A program made the position numbers and the translations under genes. Shown piece after piece: positions 1-8,410 of a stretch of 64,000 nucleotides of DNA. This DNA is from Aeromicrobium endophyticum. GTDB taxonomy: Bacteria > Actinomycetota > Actinomycetes > Propionibacteriales > Nocardioidaceae. The notes beneath the pieces are model-generated. The model was not told where the DNA came from. It did not search any database and saw only the letters and a program-made list of their open reading frames with translations. The stretch spans positions 124,001 to 188,000 of the forward strand of contig NZ_QUBR01000002.1 in the NCBI RefSeq assembly GCF_003586285.1. Direction: 5' to 3'. Within the stretch, counting starts at the first letter, position 1. Every line of letters starts with the position of its first letter.

Positions 1-217
1 CGCCGCGCTGCGAGCGGCACTGCGTCCCGTGACGGCCGAGTCGGCCGTCGTGATCGTCGCGCAGCGTGTCTCGACCATCCGGTCGGCCGACCGCATCGTG
101 GTGCTCGACGAGGGGCGCGTCGTCGGCACCGGCACGCATGCCGAGCTGATGGACGGTTGCGAGGTCTACCGCGAGATCGTCCTGTCCCAGCTGACCCTCG
201 AGGAGGCGAGCGCATGA
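1..217 (+). CDS. ABC exporter ATP-binding/permease subunit, C-terminal end (partial)
   Basis: Only the last 71 codons are present, read in frame from base 2. They cover the end of an ABC nucleotide-binding domain: the switch-loop region reads VAQRVSTIRSADRIVVLDEG. The position normally held by the H-loop histidine (AHRLST) is glutamine, a change often seen in one half of heterodimeric exporters where one ATP site is degenerate. The stop overlaps the next gene's start (ATGA, 214-217), so the two are translationally coupled and probably form a heterodimer. The substrate cannot be told; multidrug or lipid export is usual for the family. Confidence 0.85.
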   Translation, partial: AALRAALRPVTAESAVVIVAQRVSTIRSADRIVVLDEGRVVGTGTHAELMDGCEVYREIVLSQLTLEEASA

Positions 218-2127
218 GCGGGAGGGGACCGGCGCTGGCCGGGATGGGGATGGGCCCCCAGCGCGCCCGCGACTTCAAGGGCACGCTGCGGCGGCTGTCC
301 GAGCGTCTGCTGCGCGAGCGCATGCTGGTCTGGGGCCTCGTGCTGTTCGGCGTGCTGGCCACGTCGTTGTCGGTCGTCGGGCCCAAGGTGCTGGGTCACG
401 CCACCGACATCGTCTTCACGGGCTACCTGTCCGACCAGTTCCCCGACGGCGCCACCAAGGCCGAGGTCGTCGCCAAGCTGCGGGCGGAGGGCAACGACCA
501 GCTGGCCTCGCTGGTCGGCTCGGTCGACCTGCAGCCCGGGTCGGGCATCGACTTCACGAGCCTGTCGTGGGTGCTCGGGGGAGTGCTCGTGCTCTACGTG
601 CTCGCCTCGTTGCTGCAGTGGTTCCAGGGCCGCATCACGACCGTCGTCGTCCAGCACACCGTGGCCGACCTCCGCAACGACGTCGAGGCTAAGCTCAACC
701 GCATGCCGCTGTCGTACTTCGACCGCACCGAGCGCGGCGAGGTGCTGTCGCGCACGACCAACGACATCGACAACATCGCCCAGTCGTTCCAGCAGACCAT
801 GAGCCAGCTCCTCACGTCCGTGCTGATGGTCGTGGGGACACTGGCCATGATGATCGTGATCTCGCCGCTGCTGGCGCTCGTCGCCGTCGTGACGATCCCG
901 CTGGCCTTCGTCATCACGAAGGCCGTCACCAAGCGGTCGCAGCCCCAGTTCGTCCAGCAGTGGACCAGCACCGGGCGTCTCAACGGGCACATCGAGGAGG
1001 TCTTCACGGGCCACGACGTCGTCAAGGTGTTCGGCCGCCAGAAGGAGGCACGCGAGGAGTTCGACCAGCGCAACGACGCCGTGTTCGCCGCCTCGTTCAA
1101 GGCGCAGTTCATCTCCGGGGTCGTGCAGCCGGTCATGATGTTCGTCGCCAACATCAACTACGTGCTGGTCGCGGTCATCGGCGGGCTGCGGGTCGCGTCG
1201 GGCTCGCTCAGCATCGGCGACGTGCAGGCCTTCATCCAGTACTCGCGCCAGTTCACGCAGCCGCTGACGCAGGTCGCCGCGATGATCCAGGTGCTGCAGT
1301 CGGGCGTCGCCTCGGCCGAGCGGGTCTTCGCCCTGCTCGACGAGGACGAGGAGCGTGCCGGCGAGGTCGATGCGCCCTTCCCCGACCCGGTGCGCGGGCG
1401 CGTCGTCTTCGAGGACGTCTCGTTCTCGTACCAGCCCGACGAGCCGCTGATCGAGCACCTCGACCTGGTCGCCGAGCCGGGCCAGACCGTGGCCATCGTC
1501 GGCCCGACGGGTGCGGGCAAGACCACCTTGACCAACCTGGTGCTGCGCTTCTACGAGCTCGACGCCGGACGCATCACGCTCGACGGCGTCGACATCGGCC
1601 GGATGGACCGTGGCCCGCTGCGCCGGAACTTCGGCGTGGTGCTGCAGGACACCTGGCTGTTCAACGGCACGATCCGCGAGAACATCGCCTACGGTGCCGA
1701 CAACGCCACCGAGGAGCAGGTGCTCGCGGCGTCCGAGGCAGCCTTCGTCGACCACTTCGTGCGCACGCTGCCCGACGGCTACGACACCGTCATCGACGAC
1801 GAGGGCACCAACGTCAGCGCGGGTCAGCGCCAGCTGCTGACGATCGCACGGGCCTTCCTGGCCGATCCGTCGGTCCTGGTGCTCGACGAGGCGACCAGCT
1901 CGGTCGACACCCGCACCGAGTCGCTGGTGCAGGGAGCGATGGAGCAGCTGCGTGCGGGCCGGACGTCCTTCGTCATCGCGCACCGGCTGTCGACCATCCG
2001 CGACGCCGACCACATCGTGGTGATGGAGGACGGCCACATCGTCGAGCAGGGCACGCACGACTCGCTGCGCGCGGCCGGGAGAGCGTACGAACGTCTCTAC
2101 TCGGCCCAGTTCACCGCCTCCGCGTGA
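214..2127 (+). CDS. ABC transporter ATP-binding protein/permease (heterodimeric exporter subunit)
   Basis: 637 residues, type IV ABC exporter half: an N-terminal six-helix membrane domain (about residues 35-350) with an unusually long extracellular loop after helix 1 (about residues 65-115), then a nucleotide-binding domain. Visible motifs are Walker A GPTGAGKTT (430-438), a signature variant NVSAGQRQ from residue 533 (normal LSGGQ), Walker B VLVLDEATSS with D558/E559, and an intact H-loop H590 in AHRLST. The start at 214 is chosen because it overlaps the upstream stop as ATGA; the frame is open further upstream. With the upstream partner it should form an inner-membrane heterodimer. Substrate unknown. 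Confidence 0.9.
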   Translation: MSGRGPALAGMGMGPQRARDFKGTLRRLSERLLRERMLVWGLVLFGVLATSLSVVGPKVLGHATDIVFTGYLSDQFPDGATKAEVVAKLRAEGNDQLASLVGSVDLQPGSGIDFTSLSWVLGGVLVLYVLASLLQWFQGRITTVVVQHTVADLRNDVEAKLNRMPLSYFDRTERGEVLSRTTNDIDNIAQSFQQTMSQLLTSVLMVVGTLAMMIVISPLLALVAVVTIPLAFVITKAVTKRSQPQFVQQWTSTGRLNGHIEEVFTGHDVVKVFGRQKEAREEFDQRNDAVFAASFKAQFISGVVQPVMMFVANINYVLVAVIGGLRVASGSLSIGDVQAFIQYSRQFTQPLTQVAAMIQVLQSGVASAERVFALLDEDEERAGEVDAPFPDPVRGRVVFEDVSFSYQPDEPLIEHLDLVAEPGQTVAIVGPTGAGKTTLTNLVLRFYELDAGRITLDGVDIGRMDRGPLRRNFGVVLQDTWLFNGTIRENIAYGADNATEEQVLAASEAAFVDHFVRTLPDGYDTVIDDEGTNVSAGQRQLLTIARAFLADPSVLVLDEATSSVDTRTESLVQGAMEQLRAGRTSFVIAHRLSTIRDADHIVVMEDGHIVEQGTHDSLRAAGRAYERLYSAQFTASA

Positions 2128-2241
2128 CCCTGCCCGTGATGCGACCTCCGCGCGAGCCGTGACGGAGACGGGTGGTCTCGATCGCGGAGGTGTCCTCTCA
2201 CGTACGGGGGCATACAGACACCTTCACGAGGAGGCCCTCGC

Positions 2242-2760
2242 ATGGGATTCATGGACAAGATCGTCTCGAAGCTGACGCCGACCCCGCCGGACTACGCCGC
2301 CGAGATGAACCAGGTGCTGCCGGCCGGAGACGCGTACCTGGCGCACTGCCTCGTCGTCCCGAGCGCCTTCGAGCGTGGCGGCTCGGGCGGCAGCGGTGCC
2401 AACCGACTGCTCGGCAAGGCCGTGGATGCGGCGTCGACCGCTGTCTCCGGGGCTCGCCACGTCGGGGGAGGCGAGGGGTCGATCGCGCACGGCCTCAGTC
2501 GTGCCGCCGACCTGAGGGTCTTCGTCATCGGCACGTCATCGGTTTCATGGTGGGACTTCGGCTACAACGGCTCGCAGCTGCCGCCTGAGCACGGGCACAT
2601 CATCGCTCGCTCCGACGTGGTGTCCTTCGTCGACACCGGGCAGACGGCGCAGGGTGGGGTGCCGGTCGCACGCATCACGTTCGCCGACGACTCGTTCTTC
2701 GACTACCGGCTCATGGACAAGCCCGACACCGACTTCTGGAACGTGGCCGCACAGCTCTGA
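2242..2760 (+). CDS. hypothetical protein
   Basis: 172 residues, not recognised. It begins MGFMDKIVSK, has a Gly/Ser-rich stretch (residues 50-85) and a beta-rich C-terminal half with several aromatic residues (VSWWDFGYNG). I see no signal peptide or membrane segment, so it is probably cytosolic. A good ribosome site (gaggagg) lies 7 bases before the ATG. It stands alone between the ABC exporter and rpsP. The fold of the second half could be a small PH-like domain, but that is a guess. Confidence 0.75.
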   Translation: MGFMDKIVSKLTPTPPDYAAEMNQVLPAGDAYLAHCLVVPSAFERGGSGGSGANRLLGKAVDAASTAVSGARHVGGGEGSIAHGLSRAADLRVFVIGTSSVSWWDFGYNGSQLPPEHGHIIARSDVVSFVDTGQTAQGGVPVARITFADDSFFDYRLMDKPDTDFWNVAAQL

Positions 2761-2762
2761 GC

Positions 2763-2807
2763 TGCCAGCGTCCTCGGTTGCCCCCCGCGACGAGCCGGCT
2801 GCTGGCA
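2763..2807 (+). terminator. possible terminator after the hypothetical gene
   Basis: TGCCAGC (2763-2769) pairs with GCTGGCA (2801-2807), with CTCG/CGAG pairing inside. It starts 3 bases after the stop codon. There is no T-run, as is usual in this GC range, so support is structural only. Confidence 0.35.
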
Positions 2808-3048
2808 AGGGGCCTCGTGGCGGCGCGCCGGGGCGGCCCGTGCGCGCGCTTCGACAGCGCCCCCGGGATCCATGTCGTGGTCCGAATTGGAGCACAGGCG
2901 CCGGGTCTGGCAGAATGACCCCTTGCGTCCGGTTCGCGCGGAGACCCTCTCATCTTCGTGCCGTCCGGCTCACCGACCTCGCCGGTCGTGTCCCCACGCC
3001 AAACCGGCAGATCACCCACATACACACATCTGAGGAGACACCACACTC

Positions 3049-3579
3049 GTGGCAGTCAAGATTCGCCTGAAGCGCATGGGCAAGATCCGCACCCCGTTCT
3101 ACCGCGTCGTCGTGGCCGACTCGCGCACCAAGCGCGATGGCCGTGTCATCGAGGAGATCGGCACGTACAACCCCAAGGCCGAGCCCTCGATCATCACGAT
3201 CGACGGCGAGCGCGCGCAGTACTGGCTCGGAGTCGGCGCCCAGCCGACCGAGGCCGTCACCGCCCTGCTCAAGATCACCGGCGACATCGGTGGCAAGAAC
3301 ACCATGAAGTTCGCCGACGAGAAGCGCAGCAAGGAAGACATCTTCCAGGACGCCCTCAAGGAGCTCCACAGCGAGCCCAAGTCCGACGCCGTCACCAAGA
3401 AGGCAGCGGCCAAGAAGGCCGAGCCCAAGGCTGACGAGGCGAAGGCCGAGGAGCCCAAGGCTGAGCAGAAGGCTGACGAGGCCAAGGCCGACGAGGCCAA
3501 GGCCGACGAGCCCGCAGCCGAAGAGGCCAAGGCGCAGGGCGACCCCGTCGCCGACGCGGCTGACGAGGCCAAGGCCTGA
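3049..3579 (+). CDS. rpsP: 30S ribosomal protein S16
   Basis: 176 residues. The first 80 or so ([19 protein letters not shown]...) are the complete S16 fold that helps assemble the 5' and central domains of 16S rRNA. The remaining half is a low-complexity Lys/Ala/Asp/Glu tail built from KADEA and KAEEP repeats, about twice the bacterial S16 length; actinobacterial S16 proteins often carry such tails. GTG start preceded by a ctgaggag ribosome site. It heads rpsP-khpA-rimM-trmD, with only 2 bases to the next gene. A possible promoter (TTGGAG, then CAGAAT about 18 bases later) lies near 2887-2916. Confidence 0.97.
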   Translation: MAVKIRLKRMGKIRTPFYRVVVADSRTKRDGRVIEEIGTYNPKAEPSIITIDGERAQYWLGVGAQPTEAVTALLKITGDIGGKNTMKFADEKRSKEDIFQDALKELHSEPKSDAVTKKAAAKKAEPKADEAKAEEPKAEQKADEAKADEAKADEPAAEEAKAQGDPVADAADEAKA

Positions 3580-3581
3580 TC

Positions 3582-3833
3582 GTGGCCGCCCCCCTCATCG
3601 AGGTCATCGACCACCTCGTCTCCGGCATCGTCGATCATCCCGACGACGTCGCCGTCCGCTCCAAGCAGACGCGTGGAGGCGAGCTGTTCGAGGTCCGGGT
3701 CAACCCGGACGACCTCGGCAAGGTCATCGGCCGTCAGGGCCGGACGGCCACGGCCATCCGCAAGGTCGCGGGTGCGATCGCCGGCAGCGGCGGTGCACGC
3801 ATCGACTTCGTGGACGTCGACCGTCGTAGCTGA
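3582..3833 (+). CDS. khpA: KH-domain RNA-binding protein KhpA
   Basis: 83 residues, a single KH domain with the GxxG loop as G50-R-Q-G53 in VIGRQGRTATAIR. The family (formerly YlqC, UPF0109) binds RNA and pairs with KhpB/EloR in other Gram-positives, affecting division and RNA stability. The GTG start lies 2 bases after the rpsP stop, and rimM follows after 10 bases, so it is co-transcribed. Length and position between S16 and RimM match actinobacterial homologues. Confidence 0.95.
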   Translation: MAAPLIEVIDHLVSGIVDHPDDVAVRSKQTRGGELFEVRVNPDDLGKVIGRQGRTATAIRKVAGAIAGSGGARIDFVDVDRRS

Positions 3834-3843
3834 CGGCATCGAC

Positions 3844-4383
3844 ATGCAGGTCGTCATCGGCCGTATCGGCCGGGCCCACGGCATCCGCGGTGAGCTGAAC
3901 GTCGACATCCGCACAGACGAGCCCGAGCGGCGTTTCGCCCCGGGCTCGTCTGTCGTGTGTGGCACTCGCACGCTGACCGTCGCGTCCGCCCGTCACCACG
4001 GCGGACGCCTGGTCGTGGCGTTCAAGGAAGTACCCGACCGCACCGCCGCCGAGAAGCTCCACGGCACGGTGCTGGAGGCGGTCGTCGACCCCGACGACAC
4101 CCCCGACGACCCCGACGAGTTCTACGACCACCAGCTCGTCGGCCTCGAGGTCCGCAGCGACACCGATGCCGCGGTCGTCGGCACCGTCACCGGGTTGGTG
4201 CACCTGCCCTACCAGGACACGCTCACCGTCGAGGTCGACGGGCGCGAGGTGTTCATCCCGTTCGTGACCGAGCTCGTCCCCGTCGTCGACGTCGCAGGCG
4301 GCTTCGTGACCGTCAAGGACGTCGAGGGCCTGCTCGACCCGACGCGCGCCGAGAACGCCGCGTCCGACCTCGTCGGTGACTGA
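3844..4383 (+). CDS. rimM: ribosome maturation factor RimM
   Basis: 179 residues. The N-terminal RimM domain starts [20 protein letters not shown], with the characteristic [11 protein letters not shown] motif, and a C-terminal PRC-barrel (about residues 95-170) contains the [13 protein letters not shown] signature. The protein binds S19 and assists maturation of the 16S rRNA 3' domain. The ATG at 3844 is chosen because it begins exactly at the conserved domain; the open frame upstream overlaps khpA. Its stop lies at the start of trmD. Confidence 0.96.
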   Translation: MQVVIGRIGRAHGIRGELNVDIRTDEPERRFAPGSSVVCGTRTLTVASARHHGGRLVVAFKEVPDRTAAEKLHGTVLEAVVDPDDTPDDPDEFYDHQLVGLEVRSDTDAAVVGTVTGLVHLPYQDTLTVEVDGREVFIPFVTELVPVVDVAGGFVTVKDVEGLLDPTRAENAASDLVGD

Positions 4384-4384
4384 G

Positions 4385-5065
4385 ATGCGCATCGACGTCG
4401 TCTCGATCTTCCCGGCCTACCTCGACGCCCTGCAGCTCTCGCTCGCGGGCAAGGCGCAGAGCTCCGGCCTGCTGCAGATCGCGACGCACGACCTGCGGGA
4501 GTTCACCCGCGACAAGCACCGCAGCGTCGACGACACCCCGTACGGCGGGGGAGCGGGCATGGTCATGAAGGCCGAGCCCTGGGGCCAGGCGCTCGACGCG
4601 CTGACGTCCGACGAGGCCGTCGTCGTGGTGCCGACCCCGTCGGGCACGCCCTTCACGCAGCGCGTCGCCGAGCGGCTCAGCACCGAGCAGCACCTCGTGT
4701 TCGCCTGCGGCCGCTACGAGGGCATCGACCAGAGGGTCATCGACGAGGCCGGCACCCGCTGGCGCGTCGAGGAGATCTCGCTCGGCGACTTCGTGCTCAA
4801 CGGCGGCGAGGTCGCCGCGCTCGCGATCATCGAGGCGGTCGTGCGCCTGATCCCCGGCTTCATGGGCAACCCGGAGTCGCTGGTCGAGGAGTCGCACGGC
4901 ACCGACGGCCTGCTGGAGTACCCGGTCTACACCAAGCCGGCGTCGTGGCGCGGACGCGACGTGCCCGAGGTGCTGCTCTCGGGCCATCACGCGGCGATCG
5001 CTGCCTGGCGCCGCGAGCAGGCACTCGAGCGCACCCGGCAGCGGCGGCCCGAGCTGCTCGACTGA
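4385..5065 (+). CDS. trmD: tRNA (guanine-37-N1)-methyltransferase
   Basis: 226 residues. TrmD makes m1G37 beside the anticodon using SAM and prevents +1 frameshifting. The trefoil-knot SPOUT domain is complete: [10 protein letters not shown] at the N-terminus, [25 protein letters not shown] and [10 protein letters not shown] in the knotted SAM site. The C-terminal helical domain ends with RRPELLD. I chose ATG 4385, which gives the canonical [10 protein letters not shown] start; a GTG at 4376, overlapping the rimM stop, would add three residues. It is last in the rpsP operon. Confidence 0.96.
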   Translation: MRIDVVSIFPAYLDALQLSLAGKAQSSGLLQIATHDLREFTRDKHRSVDDTPYGGGAGMVMKAEPWGQALDALTSDEAVVVVPTPSGTPFTQRVAERLSTEQHLVFACGRYEGIDQRVIDEAGTRWRVEEISLGDFVLNGGEVAALAIIEAVVRLIPGFMGNPESLVEESHGTDGLLEYPVYTKPASWRGRDVPEVLLSGHHAAIAAWRREQALERTRQRRPELLD

Positions 5066-5257
5066 GCCCGCCGGCGGTGCAGGTGCGCTCGTGGGGCGCC
5101 GTCGTGACGCCGAATTAACACGTGCGCGGTCCGCGTAACACCGTGGACATCGCGAGGCAAGGCTCGCAAAACCTCCCGACGACAGAGTGTGGCCTGCGTC
5201 GGGCGCAGCAGCGTCGCTGGAATCCGATGCCCTGCCCCCCACGAGAGGTATCGATTC

Positions 5258-6544
5258 ATGACCGAAGCACCCATCCTCTGGCTGATGATCACCGCAGCCA
5301 TGGTCCTGTTCATGACACCGGGTCTGGCCTTCTTCTACGGAGGCCTCGTCCGCGCCAAGAGCGTCGTCTCGATGATGATGCTCAGCTTCGGCGCGATGGG
5401 GCTGGTCGCCGTCCTGTGGATGCTGTTCGGCTTCAACCAGGCCTTCGTCGACGGCTCCAGCTCCGACTGGATCCCCGAGATCCTCGGCAACCCCTTCTCC
5501 GACTTCGGACTGAGCGATCTGGCGGCCGACGCGTTCGCCGGCGGCAAGGGTGGCGACGCCGCGGCCGTGGGCCTGTCGAGCGCCGCCTTCGGCTGCACGT
5601 TCGCGATCATCACGGTCGCGCTCATCTCCGGTGCGATCGCCGACCGCGCGCGCTTCTTCCCGTGGATGGTCTTCGCCGGCCTGTTCGCGACGCTGGTCTA
5701 CTTCCCGGTCGCCTCGTGGGTCTTCGCCTTCGTGGTCAACGACGACGGCAGCGCGACCTTCACCGGCTGGATCGGCCAGCTCGGCTCGCACCTGGGGCTC
5801 GACGTCAGCACGATCGACTTCGCCGGCGGCACCGCCGTGCACATCAATGCCGGTGCGGCTGCCCTGGCCCTCGCCCTGGTGCTCGGCAAGCGCGTCGGCT
5901 TCAGCAAGGAGCTGCAGAAGCCCCACAACGTGCCGCTCGTGCTGATCGGTGCCGCGATCCTGTGGTTCGGCTGGTTCGGCTTCAACGGCGGCGCCGCCAC
6001 GGCGCTCGGCCAGGGAACGCTGATCTTCGTCAACACGATCGTGTGCCCCGCTGCCGCGCTGCTCGGCTGGATCGTCGTCGAGCACGTCAAGAACGGCAAG
6101 GCCACCTCGATCGGTGCGGCGTCGGGCATCGTCGCCGGCCTGGTCGCGATCACCCCGGCGTGCGCCAACCTGTCGCCCATCTGGTCGATCGTCCTCGGCC
6201 TGTTCGTCGGCGCGGTCTGCGCGGTCGCGGTCGACCTGAAGTTCAAGCTCGGCTTCGACGACTCCCTCGACGTCGTCGGCATCCACCTCGTCGGCGGTGT
6301 CATCGGCACGCTGTACCTGGGCTTCTTCGCCACCGACACGGGCCTGTTCACCGGCGGCGGCAACCTCGACCAGTTCATCGTCCAGCTGATCCCCGCCGTG
6401 GCGGTCGGTCTGTACTCCTTCGTCGTCGCCTTCATCCTGGGCACGGCGATCGAGAAGACGATCGGCTTCCGCATCAAGGAGGACGAGGAGGCAGCCGGCA
6501 TCGACTCGGTGCTGCACGGCGAGGAGGGCTACGCCCTCAGCTGA
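5258..6544 (+). CDS. amt: ammonium transporter Amt
   Basis: 428 residues, polytopic (about 11 membrane helices). The two pore histidines are visible as H195 (GGTAVHINAG) and H343 (DVVGIHLVGG), and the N-terminal MTPGLAFFYGG signature is intact. It brings NH4+/NH3 across the inner membrane. The start was set at 5258, just upstream of the conserved first helix and after a purine-rich acgagagg; earlier in-frame codons give an unlikely extension. No glnK or glnD lies next to it, unlike the common amt-glnB-glnD operon. A strong hairpin follows, so the gene is probably monocistronic. Confidence 0.95.
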   Translation: MTEAPILWLMITAAMVLFMTPGLAFFYGGLVRAKSVVSMMMLSFGAMGLVAVLWMLFGFNQAFVDGSSSDWIPEILGNPFSDFGLSDLAADAFAGGKGGDAAAVGLSSAAFGCTFAIITVALISGAIADRARFFPWMVFAGLFATLVYFPVASWVFAFVVNDDGSATFTGWIGQLGSHLGLDVSTIDFAGGTAVHINAGAAALALALVLGKRVGFSKELQKPHNVPLVLIGAAILWFGWFGFNGGAATALGQGTLIFVNTIVCPAAALLGWIVVEHVKNGKATSIGAASGIVAGLVAITPACANLSPIWSIVLGLFVGAVCAVAVDLKFKLGFDDSLDVVGIHLVGGVIGTLYLGFFATDTGLFTGGGNLDQFIVQLIPAVAVGLYSFVVAFILGTAIEKTIGFRIKEDEEAAGIDSVLHGEEGYALS

Positions 6545-6574
6545 GCACCAGCCGACTCGTCAGTCCCACGATCC

Positions 6575-6607
6575 GATGCGCCCGCCGGCACGCCCGGCGG
6601 GCGCATC
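6575..6607 (+). terminator. terminator hairpin after amt
   Basis: A perfect 14-bp inverted repeat: GATGCGCCCGCCGG (6575-6588), 5-base loop, CCGGCGGGCGCATC (6594-6607). It lies 30 bases after the amt stop, before the rplS promoter region. No T-run, as expected for this group. Confidence 0.7.
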
Positions 6608-6703
6608 GCCGCGTCCGGCCGGCGCGAGGTCTGCGCAGCGAGGAGGCGATTGGCTCCGCAGGCGAGTGCTGTGGCAACATTGACCCTTGGCGCCGGACGG
6701 ATC

Positions 6704-6775
6704 TGCCACAGGGGAGCCGTCGATCACCGCCATCCTTTCCCTTTGAACCAACCCATCCGTGGGTGACCTGTGGCA
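6704..6775 (+). promoter_or_regulatory. structured leader of rplS (candidate L19 leader)
   Basis: TGCCACAGG (6704-6712) pairs perfectly with CCTGTGGCA (6767-6775), enclosing an inner hairpin ACCCA-TCCG-TGGGT (6751-6764). It lies just before the rplS ribosome site (gaggag, 6781-6786) and ATG (6794). A CAACAT box with TTGGCT about 19 bases upstream (around 6650-6681) could be the promoter. L19 autoregulatory leaders are known in other phyla; this one is inferred from structure and position alone. Confidence 0.45.
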
Positions 6776-6793
6776 CCAGCGAGGAGCAGAACC

Positions 6794-7144
6794 ATGACCA
6801 ACCTCATCGACCAGGTCGCCAGCGAGTCGCTGCGCACCGATCTGCCGTCCTTCCGCCCGGGCGACACGCTCGAGGTCCACGTGAAGGTCATCGAGGGCAG
6901 CCGCTCTCGTATCCAGGTCTTCAAGGGTGTCTGCATCAAGATCCAGGGCTCCGGCATCGGCCGCACGTTCACGGTCCGCAAGGTCAGCTTCGGCGTCGGC
7001 GTCGAGCGCACCTTCCCGCTGCACACCCCCGTCATCGACCACATCGACGTCGCGATCCGCGGCGACGTGCGTCGCGCCAAGCTGTACTACCTGCGCAACC
7101 TCCGCGGCAAGGCTGCCAAGATCAAGGAGAAGCGCGACATCTGA
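6794..7144 (+). CDS. rplS: 50S ribosomal protein L19
   Basis: 116 residues, full-length bL19 at the 30S-50S interface. It begins [20 protein letters not shown] and carries the conserved [16 protein letters not shown] and [20 protein letters not shown] blocks. The ATG at 6794 follows the ribosome site gaggagc and begins at the family N-terminus. It usually follows trmD in actinobacteria; here amt separates them and rplS has its own upstream region with a terminator, promoter-like boxes and a structured leader. Confidence 0.97.
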   Translation: MTNLIDQVASESLRTDLPSFRPGDTLEVHVKVIEGSRSRIQVFKGVCIKIQGSGIGRTFTVRKVSFGVGVERTFPLHTPVIDHIDVAIRGDVRRAKLYYLRNLRGKAAKIKEKRDI

Positions 7145-7158
7145 GTCGCGCCGCACGC

Positions 7159-7641
7159 ATGACCCAGCGGTCACCGAAGCCCTCGCCGTCCGCGGCGGGG
7201 GCTTCTGGCGTCCCTGCGAGCTGGACGCTGCGCGCGGCCGTCCCGTCCGATGCGTCGTGGATGGCCGAGCTGCGTGCCGTCGCGATGCGGCCCGACCTCG
7301 AGCGGCTCGGACGCTACGACGACGACCGGGTCAGGCGACGCTTCCTCGATGCCTACCGGCCCGAGCACACCACCGTCATCGAGGTCGAGCACGTGGACGT
7401 CGGGTTGTTCGCGGTGCGTCCCGAGGCGGGCGAGCGCTGGTTCGAGCACCTCTACATCCGTCCGGACCACCAGGGACGAGGACTGGGCGGTCGCGTGCTC
7501 GAGCAGGTGCTGCGAGAGGACGACCCACGTCCGATGCGTCTCAACGTGCTGCAGGGCAGCGCGGCTCGTCGCCTGTACGAGCGCCACGGCTTCGTGGTCG
7601 AGCGCGAGGACGCCGTCGACGTCTGGATGGTCAGGACGTGA
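7159..7641 (+). CDS. GNAT family N-acetyltransferase
   Basis: 160 residues. After a Ser/Pro-rich N-terminus (1-22), a single GNAT domain runs to the end. The acetyl-CoA P-loop is visible as RPDHQGRGLGGRVLEQVL (Q/RxxGxG/A form), and motif B ends with ARRLYERHGFVVERED. It should transfer an acyl group from acyl-CoA to an amine; the substrate is unknown. ATG at 7159, 14 bases after rplS; lepB follows after 41 bases. A later start near the ASWTLRAA stretch is possible. Confidence 0.85.
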   Translation: MTQRSPKPSPSAAGASGVPASWTLRAAVPSDASWMAELRAVAMRPDLERLGRYDDDRVRRRFLDAYRPEHTTVIEVEHVDVGLFAVRPEAGERWFEHLYIRPDHQGRGLGGRVLEQVLREDDPRPMRLNVLQGSAARRLYERHGFVVEREDAVDVWMVRT

Positions 7642-7670
7642 CTCACGCATGCCCTGGTGGAGCGTCAGGC

Positions 7671-7682
7671 TAGGCTCTGCGC
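7671..7682 (+). promoter_or_regulatory. -10 box of a leaderless promoter for the first lepB
   Basis: TAGGCT at 7671-7676 followed by six bases and then GTG. This spacing puts the transcription start at or next to the start codon, the actinobacterial leaderless arrangement. No clear -35 box. Confidence 0.5.
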
Positions 7683-8342
7683 GTGCCGGTGACCAAACGC
7701 AAGCTCCCCGTCTGGCAGGAGACGATCCTCCTGGTGGTGGTCGCCATGGTGATGGCGGTGGTGGTCAAGAGCTTGTTCGTGCAGGCGTTCTACATCCCGT
7801 CCGGCTCGATGGAGCCGACGATGCTGGTCAACGACAAGATCCTCGTCCAGAAGGTCTCCTACTGGGGCGGGGACGTGAAGCGCGGCGACATCGTCGTGTT
7901 CGACGACCCGGGGGGATGGCTCGGCCCCGAGAACTCGTCGCGTCCGGGCAACGTCGTGCAGAGGTCGCTGGAGAAGATCGGCCTGTTCCCGAGCGGCGGC
8001 CACCTGATCAAGCGCGTCATCGGGGTCGGTGGCGACCATGTCGTGTGCTGCAAGGGCGGCCGGCTGACGGTCAACGGCACGGCGATCGACGAGCCGTACC
8101 TCAAGGACGACACGTCCACGGCAGAGACGCCGTTCGACGTCACGGTGCCCGCGGGGCGCCTGTGGGTCATGGGCGACAACCGCGGCAACTCCGAGGCCTC
8201 GCCCCAGCACATGGGCGATCCGGGCGGCGGCTTCATCCGTGACTCGACGGTCGTGGGCAAGGCCTGGCTGCGGCTGTGGCCCATCGGTCGGGCGGGATTC
8301 GTCGACGGCACATCGGCCTTCGACGACGTCCCGAAGCCCTGA
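7683..8342 (+). CDS. lepB: signal peptidase I (first of a tandem pair)
   Basis: 219 residues, type I signal peptidase that removes Sec and Tat signal peptides outside the membrane. One N-terminal membrane helix (about residues 12-33) leads into the S26 fold. The catalytic serine is S42 in IPSGSMEPTM and the general-base lysine K110 in GGHLIKRVIGVGGD; the box E motif LWVMGDNRGNS is present. The insert carries a CC pair (VVCCKGG). GTG start with a leaderless TAGGCT box. It is followed 68 bases later by a close paralogue of identical length, a clear tandem duplication. Confidence 0.96.
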   Translation: MPVTKRKLPVWQETILLVVVAMVMAVVVKSLFVQAFYIPSGSMEPTMLVNDKILVQKVSYWGGDVKRGDIVVFDDPGGWLGPENSSRPGNVVQRSLEKIGLFPSGGHLIKRVIGVGGDHVVCCKGGRLTVNGTAIDEPYLKDDTSTAETPFDVTVPAGRLWVMGDNRGNSEASPQHMGDPGGGFIRDSTVVGKAWLRLWPIGRAGFVDGTSAFDDVPKP

Positions 8343-8398
8343 TCCACGCCTCGCACGAACACGTTCCATCCGTGCGGCGATCCGTCGAGGTCTCGGGC

Positions 8399-8410
8399 TA
8401 GGCTCGTCGG
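8399..8410 (+). promoter_or_regulatory. -10 box of a leaderless promoter for the second lepB
   Basis: TAGGCT at 8399-8404, six bases, then GTG at 8411: the same arrangement as in front of the first copy, so the duplication seems to have carried its promoter with it. Confidence 0.5.

Noticed and set aside
4313-6517. A 734-codon antisense frame over trmD and amt
   Set aside because: Low-complexity translation opposite two well-conserved genes; GC artefact.
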